A DNA stretch of 64,000 bases, taken from positions 124,001 to 188,000 of the forward strand of contig NZ_RXLQ01000011.1 in the NCBI RefSeq assembly GCF_003953935.1. The letters are read 5' to 3'. The position numbers and the translations under genes are program-made. The notes beneath the pieces were generated by a model that saw only the letters and a list, made by a program, of their open reading frames with translations, was not told the origin of the DNA and did no database searches. Positions 1 to 10,175 of the stretch are shown here, piece after piece. The first letter of the stretch is position 1. Every line of letters begins with the position of its first letter. This DNA comes from Massilia atriviolacea (GTDB lineage: Bacteria; Pseudomonadota; Gammaproteobacteria; Burkholderiales; Burkholderiaceae_D).

Positions 1-145
1 TCGCCACGCTGTTCGGTTCGGCGTCGTTGACGACCAGGGCCAGCTGGCTGGGCCGCAGGCGCGACGCCGGGACCCCCTGGGCGCCGGCCTGGCCGGTGGC
101 GCCGCTCAGGGCAAGGATCAGCATCAGGGCAGCGCGCAGGGTCAT
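1..145 (-). CDS. Secreted protein, N-terminal fragment (TIGR03790-like)
   Basis: Minus-strand reading frame opening with ATG at 145 and running off the left edge, so only 48 codons are visible. The first ~22 residues form a signal peptide: a hydrophobic ALMLILAL core followed by small residues and a likely cleavage after AGA. The mature part contains ALVVNDAEPNSVA, which resembles the conserved start of the TIGR03790 family (large secreted proteins of unknown function). The assignment is from memory of that motif. It lies 47 bp downstream of the lipoprotein gene on the same strand, so the two may be co-transcribed. No strong ribosome binding site is visible before this ATG. Confidence 0.5.
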   Translation of the reverse strand, partial: MTLRAALMLILALSGATGQAGAQGVPASRLRPSQLALVVNDAEPNSVA

Positions 146-192
146 CGAATCGCCAGGGTCGGGGAACGGGGCCGTTTGCCCCGCAGCGCCGA

Positions 193-669
193 TTATAGCG
201 CCTGGACCGGTGGCGCCGGCTGCCTGCCTGGCGCCCCCGGCGGGCAGCCGGCGGCTGCGGCCGGATCGGCCGGATCGGCCGTTGCCGCTGCCGCGCAGGC
301 TGGCGGCGCGGGCGGCGGGCTGGCCTCGCCCTGCCCGCGCAAATGCTCGGGGCGCTCTTGCGCGCGGCGCTGAATTTCGATAGAGAAAGCTTGTTCGTAG
401 GGCACCATGCGCAGCTGCTCGGCCTCGCGCTCGGCCGCGCTCACCAGCGGCGCGGCCGGCTGCACGGCGCCACCCGGGGCGCTGGCGGGCGCGCCGGTGG
501 AAGGGAGGGAAGATTGCTGCATTGCGGAATTTACAACCGTGCTGGCAGGGCTGGCAACGGGGCTGGTAACGGGGCTGCTGGTCGTGCCGATCGGCTCTCC
601 ACCGCCGCATGCGGTCAGTGCGAAGATGCCGGCGCAGAGGATGGCGCGCTTGAATACGTTAAAAAACAT
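193..669 (-). CDS. Putative lipoprotein, proline/alanine-rich
   Basis: 158-residue protein with a lipoprotein signal peptide ending in the lipobox LTAC followed by GGG, so export and lipid anchoring are expected. The middle (about residues 25-75) is Ser/Thr/Pro/Ala-rich and looks disordered. Residues 75-112 are charged and likely helical (AEREAEQLRMVPYEQAF). The remaining C-terminus is Ala/Pro low complexity. The start is supported by GAGGAAG just upstream of the ATG. No enzymatic motif is seen and I do not recognise the family. It probably forms a small operon with the truncated secreted protein downstream. Confidence 0.65.
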   Translation of the reverse strand: MFFNVFKRAILCAGIFALTACGGGEPIGTTSSPVTSPVASPASTVVNSAMQQSSLPSTGAPASAPGGAVQPAAPLVSAAEREAEQLRMVPYEQAFSIEIQRRAQERPEHLRGQGEASPPPAPPACAAAATADPADPAAAAGCPPGAPGRQPAPPVQAL

Positions 670-1021
670 ACTTCCTCACATCAGATAAATTCGGATAACG
701 GACCGAATTCTATGCGTGGGGAAACAGTTCTGGTGGGGAAATTTATTTCAAGATTTCACAAATTGCTTATTTTTATCTATTTTATCCGATGTTGAACGAG
801 GAAGAACTAACGTAGTCCGAACATGCCTGACGGGAAACATAAAAAATTTTTTGGAAACGTCAATTTCAGGACACGAAAAAAGCCCTAAGTTGTAACTAAG
901 TGTATTTAGCAACATTTTCTTTGAACAAGACGCTAGAAATCGATTGCAGCAGGTTGTTGCGACGCAGCATTTAAGTTGTCTGACAACCAATGCGCCTGCC
1001 CTGCCGCTGCCACCTGGACAT
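670..1021. other. AT-rich intergenic region
   Basis: About 350 bp without a convincing gene. It is far more AT-rich than its surroundings and contains a perfect A6T6 palindrome at 841-852 and several A/T runs. It should hold the promoter for the minus-strand lipoprotein starting at 669. Frames crossing it are low-quality extensions of shadow frames. No hairpin followed by a T-run and no RNA gene were recognised here. Confidence 0.5.
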
Positions 1022-1047
1022 GAAAAAGGGGAGCCGCAGCTCCCCTT
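1022..1047 (-). terminator. Rho-independent terminator of the exopolysaccharide operon
   Basis: On the minus strand, a perfect 9-bp stem (AAGGGGAGC / GCTCCCCTT, plus-strand arms 1026-1034 and 1039-1047) with a 4-nt loop is followed by TTTTT (complement of 1023-1027). It lies about 40 bp after the manC stop codon, the correct place to end the long minus-strand locus. Confidence 0.85.
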
Positions 1048-1085
1048 CCCCTCCCCCTTCACCCTTCCCGTGCCCGGCGCAGCGC

Positions 1086-2522
1086 TCAGGCGCGCTGGTA
1101 GATATCTTCGAAGCGCACGATATCGTCCTCGCCCAGATAGCTGCCCGACTGCACCTCGATGATGTGCAGCGGCACCTTGCCCGGGTTTTCCAGGCGGTGA
1201 TTCATGCCGATCGGGATGTAGGTGGACTCGTTTTCCGACAGCAGGCTGACCTTCTCGCCGCAGGTCACGCGCGCGGTGCCGCTGACCACCACCCAGTGCT
1301 CGGCGCGGTGATGGTGCATCTGCAAGGACAGTTTTTCGCCCGGCTTGACGGTAATGCGCTTGACCTGGAAGCGATCGCCGGCATCGATGCCCTCGTAGTA
1401 GCCCCAGGGACGGTACACCCTGGTGTGATGCAGGTGCTCGGTGCGCTCCTTGGACTTGAGGTGGTCGACGATCTGCTTGACCCGCTGCACCTGGTCCTTG
1501 TGCGCCACCAGCACCGCGTCCGGGGTTTCGACCACCACCAGGTCGCTCACGCCGACCACGGCCACGATGCGGCTCTCGGCCCGCACCAGGGAGTTGCTCA
1601 CGCCGTCCAGGTAGACATCGCCGCGCTGCACATTGCCTTGCGCGTCCGCCGCGCGGCCCTGCTGCACCTGCCACAGCGCCGACCAGGAGCCGACATCGCT
1701 CCAGCCGATGTCGGCCGGCACCACCACCGCGTGGCGGGTGCGCTCCATCACGGCGTAATCGATCGAGTCGGACGGGCAGCTGGAAAAGGACGCCTCGTCC
1801 AGGCGGCAGAAATCGAGGTCGCGGTAGCCGAGCCGCACGGCCGCTTCGGCCGCCACGGCGATGGCCGGGGCGAATTCGCCCAGTTCGCGCAGATAGCCTT
1901 CGGCGCGGAACAGGAACATGCCGCTGTTCCAGTAATAAGCGCCGTCGGCGACAAAACCCTCGGCGCTGGCGCGGTCGGGTTTTTCGACGAAGCGGTCGAC
2001 CTGGTAGGCCCCCGACGCCCCCGAGGCCCCGGCCGCCGGCGCGCCGCGGTGGATGTAGCCGTAGCCGGTTTCGGGCGCCTGCGGCACGATGCCGAAGGTG
2101 GCCAGGGCGCCATCGGCCACCAGGGTGGCGGCCTGGGCCACCGCCTCGGCGAAGGGCACGGGCTTGTCGATCACATGGTCGGCCGGCAGCACCAGCATGA
2201 CCGCATCCGGATCGATGGCGCGCAGGTAGTTGGCGGCGGCCGCGAGCGCCGGGGCGGTGTTGCGGCCGACCGGTTCGAGCAGGATGCCGAGCGGGGTGAC
2301 GCCGATTTCGCGCAACTGCTCGGCCACCAGGAAGCGGTGCTCGTTGCCGCACACCACCAGCGGCGCCATCAGCCCGGGCCAGCCTGCCACGCGCAGGACG
2401 GTATCCTGCAGCATGGTCTTGTCGCCGACCAGCGGCAGCAGCTGCTTGGGCAGGACCGCGCGCGACAAGGGCCACAGGCGCGTCCCCGCACCACCGGACA
2501 GGATCACTGGGTAGATTTTCAT
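1086..2522 (-). CDS. manC: Mannose-1-phosphate guanylyltransferase / mannose-6-phosphate isomerase
   Basis: 478 residues, the usual size for the bifunctional type II PMI-GMP family (ManC/CpsB/AlgA/XanB). It converts fructose-6-P to mannose-6-P and mannose-1-P plus GTP to GDP-mannose in the cytoplasm. The N-terminus has the pyrophosphorylase signature LSGGAGTRLWPLSR, and FVEKP lies mid-protein. The C-terminal ~120 residues are a cupin with the metal-binding HHHRAEHW stretch and NESTYIP for isomerase activity. It is the last gene before the terminator at 1022. No phosphomannomutase gene is in the window, so that step must be encoded elsewhere. GDP-mannose is therefore a probable precursor of the polymer. 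Confidence 0.93.
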   Translation of the reverse strand: MKIYPVILSGGAGTRLWPLSRAVLPKQLLPLVGDKTMLQDTVLRVAGWPGLMAPLVVCGNEHRFLVAEQLREIGVTPLGILLEPVGRNTAPALAAAANYLRAIDPDAVMLVLPADHVIDKPVPFAEAVAQAATLVADGALATFGIVPQAPETGYGYIHRGAPAAGASGASGAYQVDRFVEKPDRASAEGFVADGAYYWNSGMFLFRAEGYLRELGEFAPAIAVAAEAAVRLGYRDLDFCRLDEASFSSCPSDSIDYAVMERTRHAVVVPADIGWSDVGSWSALWQVQQGRAADAQGNVQRGDVYLDGVSNSLVRAESRIVAVVGVSDLVVVETPDAVLVAHKDQVQRVKQIVDHLKSKERTEHLHHTRVYRPWGYYEGIDAGDRFQVKRITVKPGEKLSLQMHHHRAEHWVVVSGTARVTCGEKVSLLSENESTYIPIGMNHRLENPGKVPLHIIEVQSGSYLGEDDIVRFEDIYQRA

Positions 2523-2579
2523 TGCATCTCTTTCAGGTCGTTTTAGTACCGCTGTTTTTATGGGTGCCGCCTGCCGCGC

Positions 2580-3725
2580 CTACTTCACCGCTTCGAGCGG
2601 CGCTTCGGTGCGCCGGGCAAAGCGGCGGTCGCGCGCATTGACCCACTCGCCCGAGGCATAGTCCGAGACGTGCTTCATTTCGCCGGCCCGGTCCACACTG
2701 TAATCCTTAAAGACGATCATTTCATCTAACGTTACATCGCGCAAGACCCGTGTGTATTCGAACAACACACTGCGCACGATCCTGGCGCCTTCGCAGATGT
2801 GGCTGCCGTGCCCGATCCAGCTCGGACCGACGATGGTCACGCCCGCTTCGATGCAGGCGCCCGAACCGATGTAGACCGGCCCTTCGATGGTGGTGCCCTC
2901 CCAGTCGATGCGGGTGTTCAGGCCCACCCACAGGCCGTCTTCGACCTGGATGCCGGGCACGTCCATGTGGGCGACTTCGCCCAGCAGCACGTTCTGCAGG
3001 GTCTGCCAGTAGTCGGACACGCTGCCGATGTCGATCCAGTTGAAGCCGCGCGTCTGGGCGTAGAACGGCATGCCTTCCTTGGCCAGCAGGGGGAACAGTT
3101 CGGAGCCGATGTCGAACGGCACACCGGAGGGAATCAGGTCGATCACCTGCGGCTCGAAAATATAGATGCCGGTGCTGATGAAGTTCGACTTGGCTTCGGC
3201 TTCGGACGGCTTTTCCTGGAACTCGGTGATGCGGCCATCCTTGTCGGTGACCACCACGCCGTAGCTCGATACCTTATCCCAGGGAACTTCCTTGGTGATG
3301 ACCGAACACAGCGCGCCCTTGCGGCGGTGCTCGAACAGGGCCGATTTGAGGTCGAGGTCGATCAGGGCGTCGCCGCACAGCACGATGGTGGTGTCGTCGA
3401 AGAACTTGCCGAATTCCTGGATCTTCTTCATGCCGCCGGCCGAGCCGATCGGCTGCGGCACGACCTCGCCTTCGTCGTTGGTATAGCCTTCGAAGGAATA
3501 GCCGATCTGGACCCCGAACTGGTGGCCTTCGCCGAAATACTCTTCGATCTTTTCGTGCAGATAGCTGACGTTGACCATGATTTCGGTCACGCCGTACTTG
3601 GCCAGATGCTCCACCAGGTAGGCCATCACGGGTTTGCCCAGGATCGGGATCATCGGCTTGGGCAGATCATAGGTCAGGGGACGCACGCGGGTGCCTTTAC
3701 CAGCAGCCAGGATCATCGCTTTCAT
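2580..3725 (-). CDS. NDP-sugar pyrophosphorylase with hexapeptide-repeat C-terminus
   Basis: 381-residue sugar-1-phosphate nucleotidyltransferase. The start MILAAGKGTRVRPLT and the following KPMIPILGKPV are the nucleotide-binding signature; DALIDLDL and EFQEKPSEA fit the catalytic core (residues 1-240). Residues ~250-350 carry left-handed beta-helix repeats (VYIGSGACIEAGVTIVG) as in GMP- and glucose-1-P-type pyrophosphorylases. The exact sugar and nucleotide cannot be read from sequence; GDP-mannose, UDP-glucose or dTDP-glucose supply are all possible. It sits between manC and galE in the sugar-nucleotide block at the end of the operon. Confidence 0.85.
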   Translation of the reverse strand: MKAMILAAGKGTRVRPLTYDLPKPMIPILGKPVMAYLVEHLAKYGVTEIMVNVSYLHEKIEEYFGEGHQFGVQIGYSFEGYTNDEGEVVPQPIGSAGGMKKIQEFGKFFDDTTIVLCGDALIDLDLKSALFEHRRKGALCSVITKEVPWDKVSSYGVVVTDKDGRITEFQEKPSEAEAKSNFISTGIYIFEPQVIDLIPSGVPFDIGSELFPLLAKEGMPFYAQTRGFNWIDIGSVSDYWQTLQNVLLGEVAHMDVPGIQVEDGLWVGLNTRIDWEGTTIEGPVYIGSGACIEAGVTIVGPSWIGHGSHICEGARIVRSVLFEYTRVLRDVTLDEMIVFKDYSVDRAGEMKHVSDYASGEWVNARDRRFARRTEAPLEAVK

Positions 3726-3769
3726 GGGGGTTCTTTCCTTAATTTACTTGTCGAGCACGTGCTCAAGCA

Positions 3770-4768
3770 TTATTTGGGCAGGGATTGCCAGCGCCACGCA
3801 TCGGCGCACATCCGGGCCACGTCGCGCTCCGCCTTCCAGCCAAGCTCGCTTTCGGCAAGGCTGGGGTCGGCGTAGCAGGCGGCGATATCGCCGGGACGGC
3901 GTGCCACGATCCGGTAGGGCACTTGCTTGCCGCTGGCCTGTTCGAACGCGCGCACCATTTCCAGCACGCTGTTGCCGCGCCCGGTGCCAAGATTGTACGT
4001 AACAACGCCGGACCCTGTCGCCAGCTTGCTTAAGGTTTTGACATGCCCGATGGCCAGGTCGACTACGTGGATGTAATCGCGCATGCCGGTGCCGTCCGGG
4101 GTCGGATAATCGCCGCCGTAGACCGACAGGAATTCGCGCCGGCCTTCGGCCACCTGGGCGATATACGGCAGCAGGTTGTTGGGAATGCCGCTCGGTTCTT
4201 CGCCGATCAGGCCGCTCTCGTGGGCGCCGACCGGGTTGAAGTAGCGCAGCAGCGCGATGCGCCAGTCCGGGTCGGCCACGATCAGGTCGCGCAGCATGTC
4301 TTCGATGATCAGCTTGCTGCGGCCGTAGGGATTGGTGGCCGACAGCGCGAAGTCTTCGCGAATCGGCACCGAGACCGGGTCGCCGTAGACGGTGGCCGAG
4401 GAACTGAATACCAGCGACTTGACGTCGTGGCGCGCCATGGCCGCGAACAGCACCAGCGAGCCGGACACGTTGTTGTCGTAGTAGCGCAGCGGCTGCGAGA
4501 CCGACTCGCCCACCGCTTTCAGGCCGGCGAAGTGGATCACGGCGCCGATCGTGTGCTCCTTGAAGACGGCGTCGAGGGCGGCGCCGTCGCGGATGTCGCC
4601 TTCGATGAAGGTCAGCGGCTGGCCGCTGATGCGCTCCACACGGCCGAGCACGCTGCGCTGGCTGTTGGAAAGGTTGTCGAACACGATAGGCTGGTGGCCG
4701 GCCTTGATCAGTTCGACACAGGTATGCGAGCCGATGTAGCCCAGGCCGCCGGTAACAAGAATTTTCAT
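3770..4768 (-). CDS. galE: UDP-glucose 4-epimerase
   Basis: 332 residues, typical GalE length. It interconverts UDP-glucose/UDP-galactose (or the N-acetyl forms) using bound NAD. The Rossmann motif [10 protein letters not shown] is at the N-terminus. The SSSATVYG serine and the YGRSK Tyr-Lys pair form the extended-SDR active site. [14 protein letters not shown] and [14 protein letters not shown] are GalE family blocks. Its place beside the UDP-sugar dehydrogenase and pyrophosphorylase shows it supplies activated sugars for the polysaccharide. Confidence 0.93.
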   Translation of the reverse strand: MKILVTGGLGYIGSHTCVELIKAGHQPIVFDNLSNSQRSVLGRVERISGQPLTFIEGDIRDGAALDAVFKEHTIGAVIHFAGLKAVGESVSQPLRYYDNNVSGSLVLFAAMARHDVKSLVFSSSATVYGDPVSVPIREDFALSATNPYGRSKLIIEDMLRDLIVADPDWRIALLRYFNPVGAHESGLIGEEPSGIPNNLLPYIAQVAEGRREFLSVYGGDYPTPDGTGMRDYIHVVDLAIGHVKTLSKLATGSGVVTYNLGTGRGNSVLEMVRAFEQASGKQVPYRIVARRPGDIAACYADPSLAESELGWKAERDVARMCADAWRWQSLPK

Positions 4769-4810
4769 GGTGACACTTTCGGAAAGAGGTGGAGGCAGCC
4801 GCTGGCCGCC

Positions 4811-5538
4811 TTACTTGCCCTGCGGCAGGGCGCGCGCAAGGCTCATGCGATTCAACAGCACGCCGACCGGCAACAGCAGCAGCTGGTCGTCGAACTCGCC
4901 GCCGGCCAGGCCGGGGTCGCGGTTCAGGGGGCGCGCGATAAAGGTGCTGCTGGCGGCGGCGTTGAAGCGTTCGTCCAGGTTGGTGGCCGAGCCGCCCGGC
5001 TGGCGCACCCCGTGCACGCTGGTGCCGCCGTGCTCGCGCCCGTACGAAAACACCACCGCCGCGCCGCACTGGGTGGCCATCGAACAGGCGGCGGCGCCGC
5101 TCTGGTAGACCAGTTGGCCGTCGCGCCGCGTGAGCACGGATTTGGTGCCGAAGGCCACGGTGGGCTGGATCGGCGCCGCGCTCATGGACGGGGTGACGCT
5201 GTAGCGCAGCAGCTTGCCCCAGCCGTCGCCCGCTGCGATGCCCAGGGTGACCCAGGGCAGCAGGCCGCTGCAGCGCTCCTCGCTGTCGCAGCGGCCGTCG
5301 AACTCGCGTCCGTCGCCGCCCTCGAGCGCGGGGCGCGGCAGGCGTCCGTTGAGCAGCGCAAAGCCGACCAGCGCGTCGCGCGCCTGGACCAGCGCGGCCG
5401 TGCTGCGCCGCTCCGGACCGGACTGGGTATCGGTGCGGGAGACGCCCGCCATCAGCAGCGATGCCGCGCCCAGTCCGGCCACGGCCAGCATCAGCAGCAA
5501 GGCGGCGCCGTGCTGGCGCCGCCCGCCGATGACGGTGT

Positions 5539-5551
<13 letters not shown>
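4811..5551 (-). CDS. Minor-pilin/pseudopilin-like membrane protein
   Basis: 246 residues from the chosen ATG at 5551, which overlaps the end of the dehydrogenase gene by 13 bp; an upstream in-frame ATG at 5593 lies deep inside that gene and is less likely. The start RRQHG followed by [21 protein letters not shown] matches the basic leader, Gly cleavage site and single hydrophobic helix of type IV prepilin-like proteins. It lacks Glu at +5, as in PilX/PulK-like minor subunits. The periplasmic part contains NGRLPRP, LPWVTLG and DGWGKLLRY, blocks I associate with a pseudopilin-like family. A pilin-like protein between sugar-nucleotide genes is unexpected and its role is unknown. Confidence 0.65.
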
Positions 5552-6819
<1,268 letters not shown>

Positions 6820-6896
6820 AAAACTGCCTTTGAATGAATAGTGTTAATAAGGTTCGCGAACCTGGGTTCGATCGCCAGGGTTCGACAACCGGGAGC

Positions 6897-7649
6897 TCAG
6901 CGCGCGGCGGGACGGCGCCGGGTCGCTTCTTTCAGGAACAGCCAGATAAAGCCCATGTCGTCGATGAAGTAGCGGCGGAACATGCGGCGCGGCTCCTGCA
7001 GGAAACGGTAGAACCACTCGAGCCCGCTTTTCTGCATCCACAGCGGGGCGCGCTTGACCCTGCCGACGGCGACGTCGAAGGTGCCGCCCACGCCCATCGC
7101 GAACGGAATCTTCATCTGCGCCTGGTACTGGCCCAGGAAATGTTCCTTTTTGGGCGAACTGATCGCCACGAACAGCAGGTCGGCCTTGGCGGCGGCGATC
7201 TGTTCGACCACGCCCGCTTCTTCTTCGGGTTTCCAGTAGCCGTTGCGGTAGCCGGCCAGGGTCATGCCGGCGTATTTTTTCTCGTAGATGCGCTTGACGT
7301 CGGAGACGACTTCCTCGCGCGCGCCGAGCAGGTAGACGCGCCAGCCTTTTTCGGCGGCGCGCTTCATCAGCGCCTCGAACAGGTCGACCCCGGCCACGCG
7401 CTCCTTGAGCGGCTTGCCGAGCAGGCGCGCGGCCCACACCACCGGCATGCCGTCCACGTTGATCAGCGCGCATTCGTTGATGATGCGGCGCAGTTCGGGA
7501 TCGCGGTTGGCCTTGACCAGCTTGTCGACGTTGACGACCACGTGCTGGTGGGGCGTGCCGGCGGCGATGAAACCTTCCACTTTTTGCAAGGTTTCTTCCA
7601 TCGTGAGGTTGTCCATCAGACAACCCATCATCTCGATACGCTCGTTCAC
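6897..7649 (-). CDS. WecG/TagA/CpsF family glycosyltransferase
   Basis: 250 residues from a GTG start at 7649 that overlaps the wecB stop as GTGA, so translation is probably coupled. GT26 features visible are VVVNVDKLVKANRD, INVDGMPVVWAARLLG with the catalytic-region Asp, RVYLLGAREE and FVAISSPKKEHF. Family members transfer ManNAc or ManNAcA onto a lipid-linked GlcNAc early in teichoic acid, ECA or EPS assembly. Together with WecB and the dehydrogenase this suggests a ManNAc(A) residue in the repeat unit. The C-terminus RYFIDDMGFIWLFLKEA may form the membrane-contacting appendage known from TagA. Confidence 0.85.
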   Translation of the reverse strand: MNERIEMMGCLMDNLTMEETLQKVEGFIAAGTPHQHVVVNVDKLVKANRDPELRRIINECALINVDGMPVVWAARLLGKPLKERVAGVDLFEALMKRAAEKGWRVYLLGAREEVVSDVKRIYEKKYAGMTLAGYRNGYWKPEEEAGVVEQIAAAKADLLFVAISSPKKEHFLGQYQAQMKIPFAMGVGGTFDVAVGRVKRAPLWMQKSGLEWFYRFLQEPRRMFRRYFIDDMGFIWLFLKEATRRRPAAR

Positions 7650-8776
7650 GCCACTTCCTTGTTCACGAGTTCCGTGGTCAGCACCGCGACGATGCGCTCG
7701 GCGGCCTTGCCGTCCCACAGGTGCGGACGGCGGCCCTGTTTGCCTTCGCCGCGCAAGACCTTGCGCGCCTCGGCCACGATGCGCGCCGGATCGGTGCCGA
7801 CCAGCACGTTCGAGCCTTCGTCGACGGTGACCGGGCGCTCGGTGTTTTCACGGATGGTGATGCAGGGAACGCCCAGGGCGGTGGTTTCTTCCTGCAGGCC
7901 GCCGCTGTCGGTGAGCACCACCGCCGCGTCCTTCCACAGGTTCAGGAAAGCCATGTAGGCTTGCGGGCCGACCAGGGTGACGTTCGGTCCCAGGTCGATG
8001 CCGAAGCTGTCCAGATTGGCGCGGGTGCGCGGATGCACCGGGAACACCAGCGGCAGCTCCTGCGCGATCTCGCGCAGGGCGCCGGCCAGGCTGCGCATCA
8101 TGGCGGCGTCGTCCACATTGCTCGGGCGGTGCAGGGTCACCACGCCGTAGCGCGCGCCGCCGGCGCTGCGCGCAGCCTTGATGGCGCTGGTTTCGTAGGC
8201 GGAGGTGTCGGCCGCGTCCAGCTTGTCGGCCTGGAACAGCACATTGTCGACCATCACATGGCCGACGTAATGGATCGCCGCCTCGGCCTTGCCTTCGCGC
8301 CGCAGGTGGGTCACGGCGCTCGGCTCGGTGACGAAGAACCAGTCGCTGATGCTGTCGGTGACGAGGCGGTTGATTTCTTCCGGCATGCCCATGTCGCCGC
8401 TGCGCAGGCCGGCTTCGACGTGGGCCACGGGAATGTTGAGCTTCTTGGCGGCGATCGAGCAGGCCAGCGTGGAATTGACGTCGCCCACCACCAGCACGGC
8501 GGCCGGGCGCTCGGCCTGGCACAGTTCTTCGAACGCGACCATGATCTTGGCCGTCTGCTGGGCATGGCTGCCGCCGCCGGCGCCCATGAAGATATCGGGC
8601 TGGGGAATGCCCAGTTCTTCGAAGAAGACATCGTTCATCTCGCGGTCGTAGTGCTGGCCGGTGTGGATGATCTTGAAGGTGAGCGCATCCTGCTGCTGCA
8701 AGGCGCGCACGATCGGCGCGATTTTCATGAAGTTGGGTCGAGCACCGGCAACCAGATAGATCAGTGGCATAGTCAT
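7646..8776 (-). CDS. wecB: UDP-N-acetylglucosamine 2-epimerase (non-hydrolysing), copy 1
   Basis: 376 residues, the standard WecB/MnaA length; interconverts UDP-GlcNAc and UDP-ManNAc. Motifs: GARPNFMKIAPI, HTGQHYDREM, HVEAGLRSGDMGMPEEINR and LTDSGGLQEETTALGVPCITIRENTERPVT. The start at 8776 has a weak SD; a second Met two codons on is possible. It overlaps the downstream glycosyltransferase by 4 nt. A -10-like TATAAT upstream (8797-8802) may give a local promoter. A second WecB paralogue lies at 17256-18413. Confidence 0.92.
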   Translation of the reverse strand: MTMPLIYLVAGARPNFMKIAPIVRALQQQDALTFKIIHTGQHYDREMNDVFFEELGIPQPDIFMGAGGGSHAQQTAKIMVAFEELCQAERPAAVLVVGDVNSTLACSIAAKKLNIPVAHVEAGLRSGDMGMPEEINRLVTDSISDWFFVTEPSAVTHLRREGKAEAAIHYVGHVMVDNVLFQADKLDAADTSAYETSAIKAARSAGGARYGVVTLHRPSNVDDAAMMRSLAGALREIAQELPLVFPVHPRTRANLDSFGIDLGPNVTLVGPQAYMAFLNLWKDAAVVLTDSGGLQEETTALGVPCITIRENTERPVTVDEGSNVLVGTDPARIVAEARKVLRGEGKQGRRPHLWDGKAAERIVAVLTTELVNKEVA

Positions 8777-8796
8777 CCAGATTTATAAAAAAGGCA

Positions 8797-8802
8797 ATTA
8801 TA
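8797..8802 (-). promoter_or_regulatory. Possible -10 element upstream of wecB
   Basis: The minus strand reads TATAAT, about 20 bp before the wecB ATG, in the only clearly AT-rich gap (8777-8852) in this part of the operon. No good -35 hexamer is seen at 16-18 bp, so this is a weak call. Just upstream lies a perfect 7-bp inverted repeat (GCACATT, 8827-8844) with a 4-nt loop but no T-run. Confidence 0.35.
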
Positions 8803-8852
8803 ATCGGAAAGGCAAATCCGTTGTCTGCACATTATCGAATGTGCGCGCCCGC

Positions 8853-10157
8853 TCAGCAAGCGAGCGTCTCGCCCAGGGCCAGTTCGACGTTGTCGACACG
8901 CATCACGAAGCGGTGCTTGCCGTTCTTGATGGCAACAAAGGGCTGGTTGACGGCGAAGCGGACGCTGTCGAAGGCGAGCGCGGCGGCAATCCGCTCGAGA
9001 TACGGCGGATGGGCGAAGGCGGCATCGGCGCAATGGACGATGACGACCAGTTCGCGCGCGTCGTAGACCACCTGGAATTCGCTGATGCGCCGGTCTTCGC
9101 GGAACAGATGGGTGAAGAACTCGGAATGGACGGTGTTGCCGGCCTGGTCTTCGACCAGGTCGTTGGCCCGTCCGACCACGCTTTTAATCAGCGGAAAGCC
9201 ACGGCCGCAGGGGCACGGCGCCGGCGCCATCTCGACCAGGTCGCCCGTGTCGTAGCGCGGCAAGAAGAAAGCGTCGTTCGACAGGTCGGTCGAGACCAGG
9301 CGCCCGCCCGGCAGCACTTCGAAATACGAGCGCTCGGTAATCAGGTGAAAGCCGCTGCGCCGTTCGCACTCGTAGGCCGAGACGCCGGCATCGTTGCAGC
9401 CGTACTGGCTGAAGCACGGCACCCCGAACGCCTGTTCGATGGTCTCGCGCATGGCCGGGGTGAGCACTTCGGCGGTGCAGACCACGCCGCGCAGCCGGAA
9501 TGGCGGGCGCCGGCCCGATTTGTTGATGTGCAGCGCCAGCTGGTGGATGGCCGAGGCGTAGCCGTACACCAGGCGGCAGCGCTGGCGCGCGATGTCGGCC
9601 GCGTAGGCGTCGAGCCGGGCGGCGCTCATGTCGAAGGCCGAATACATGCGCACGTTCATCAGCGCGTAATAGATCTTTTGCTTGTAGCCGGTGCCGAACA
9701 GCGCGGTGCCGGCGATGAAGGCGACCGGTTCGCCCAGCCGGTAGCCGGCCACCCGCCAGCTCAGCAGGATGGCGGCCCACAGGTAGGACTGGGCCTTGAC
9801 GCCGGTGGCGTAGACGAAGGGTTCGCCGGTCGAGCCGCCGGTCTTCTTGTTGACCACCTTGCCGCGGTAGTCCGGGTTGACCAGGCCCGCGCGGTTGGCG
9901 TTGGCGAAGGCCTTGTCGATCACGGGGAACTGGGCGAAGCCGCTCAAGCGCGCGTACAGCGGACTGGCCTTGCGCACCAGCTCGACATAGGTTTGCAGCA
10001 GGGCCTGCTGGCGCCGCTGCAGGTCGGAGGGAGACGCGAACTGAATGGCCTCGAGTTCGTGCAGGATGGACACCGTGCTGGTGCGCCTGATCAGGTCGAT
10101 CAGGCCGAAACGCAAACGCCCCACCACGCTGTGTACTACCGATCCTTCACCCCCCAT
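8853..10157 (-). CDS. CapK/PaaK-like adenylate-forming enzyme, copy 1
   Basis: 434 residues related to phenylacetate-CoA ligase (PaaK) and CapK. Visible motifs are the Ser/Thr/Gly-rich loop TGGSTGEPF (P-loop of adenylate-forming enzymes), YGCNDAG (adenine/acyl-binding motif), PRYDTGDL (ribose-binding Asp) and GRANDLV. CapK-like proteins occur in many capsule loci; their substrate is not established. The start has a good SD (AGGGCGG) 3 nt before the ATG. It lies 19 bp after the lyase gene. A related 497-residue protein is encoded at 13216-14709, so this locus has two. Acyl decoration of the polymer is one idea, not proven. Confidence 0.75.
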   Translation of the reverse strand: MGGEGSVVHSVVGRLRFGLIDLIRRTSTVSILHELEAIQFASPSDLQRRQQALLQTYVELVRKASPLYARLSGFAQFPVIDKAFANANRAGLVNPDYRGKVVNKKTGGSTGEPFVYATGVKAQSYLWAAILLSWRVAGYRLGEPVAFIAGTALFGTGYKQKIYYALMNVRMYSAFDMSAARLDAYAADIARQRCRLVYGYASAIHQLALHINKSGRRPPFRLRGVVCTAEVLTPAMRETIEQAFGVPCFSQYGCNDAGVSAYECERRSGFHLITERSYFEVLPGGRLVSTDLSNDAFFLPRYDTGDLVEMAPAPCPCGRGFPLIKSVVGRANDLVEDQAGNTVHSEFFTHLFREDRRISEFQVVYDARELVVIVHCADAAFAHPPYLERIAAALAFDSVRFAVNQPFVAIKNGKHRFVMRVDNVELALGETLAC

Positions 10158-10175
10158 TGTCCGCCCTATGCATGA

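Noticed and set aside
8827-8844. 7-bp inverted repeat as terminator before wecB
   Set aside because: No T-run on either strand; kept only as a note with the promoter entry.
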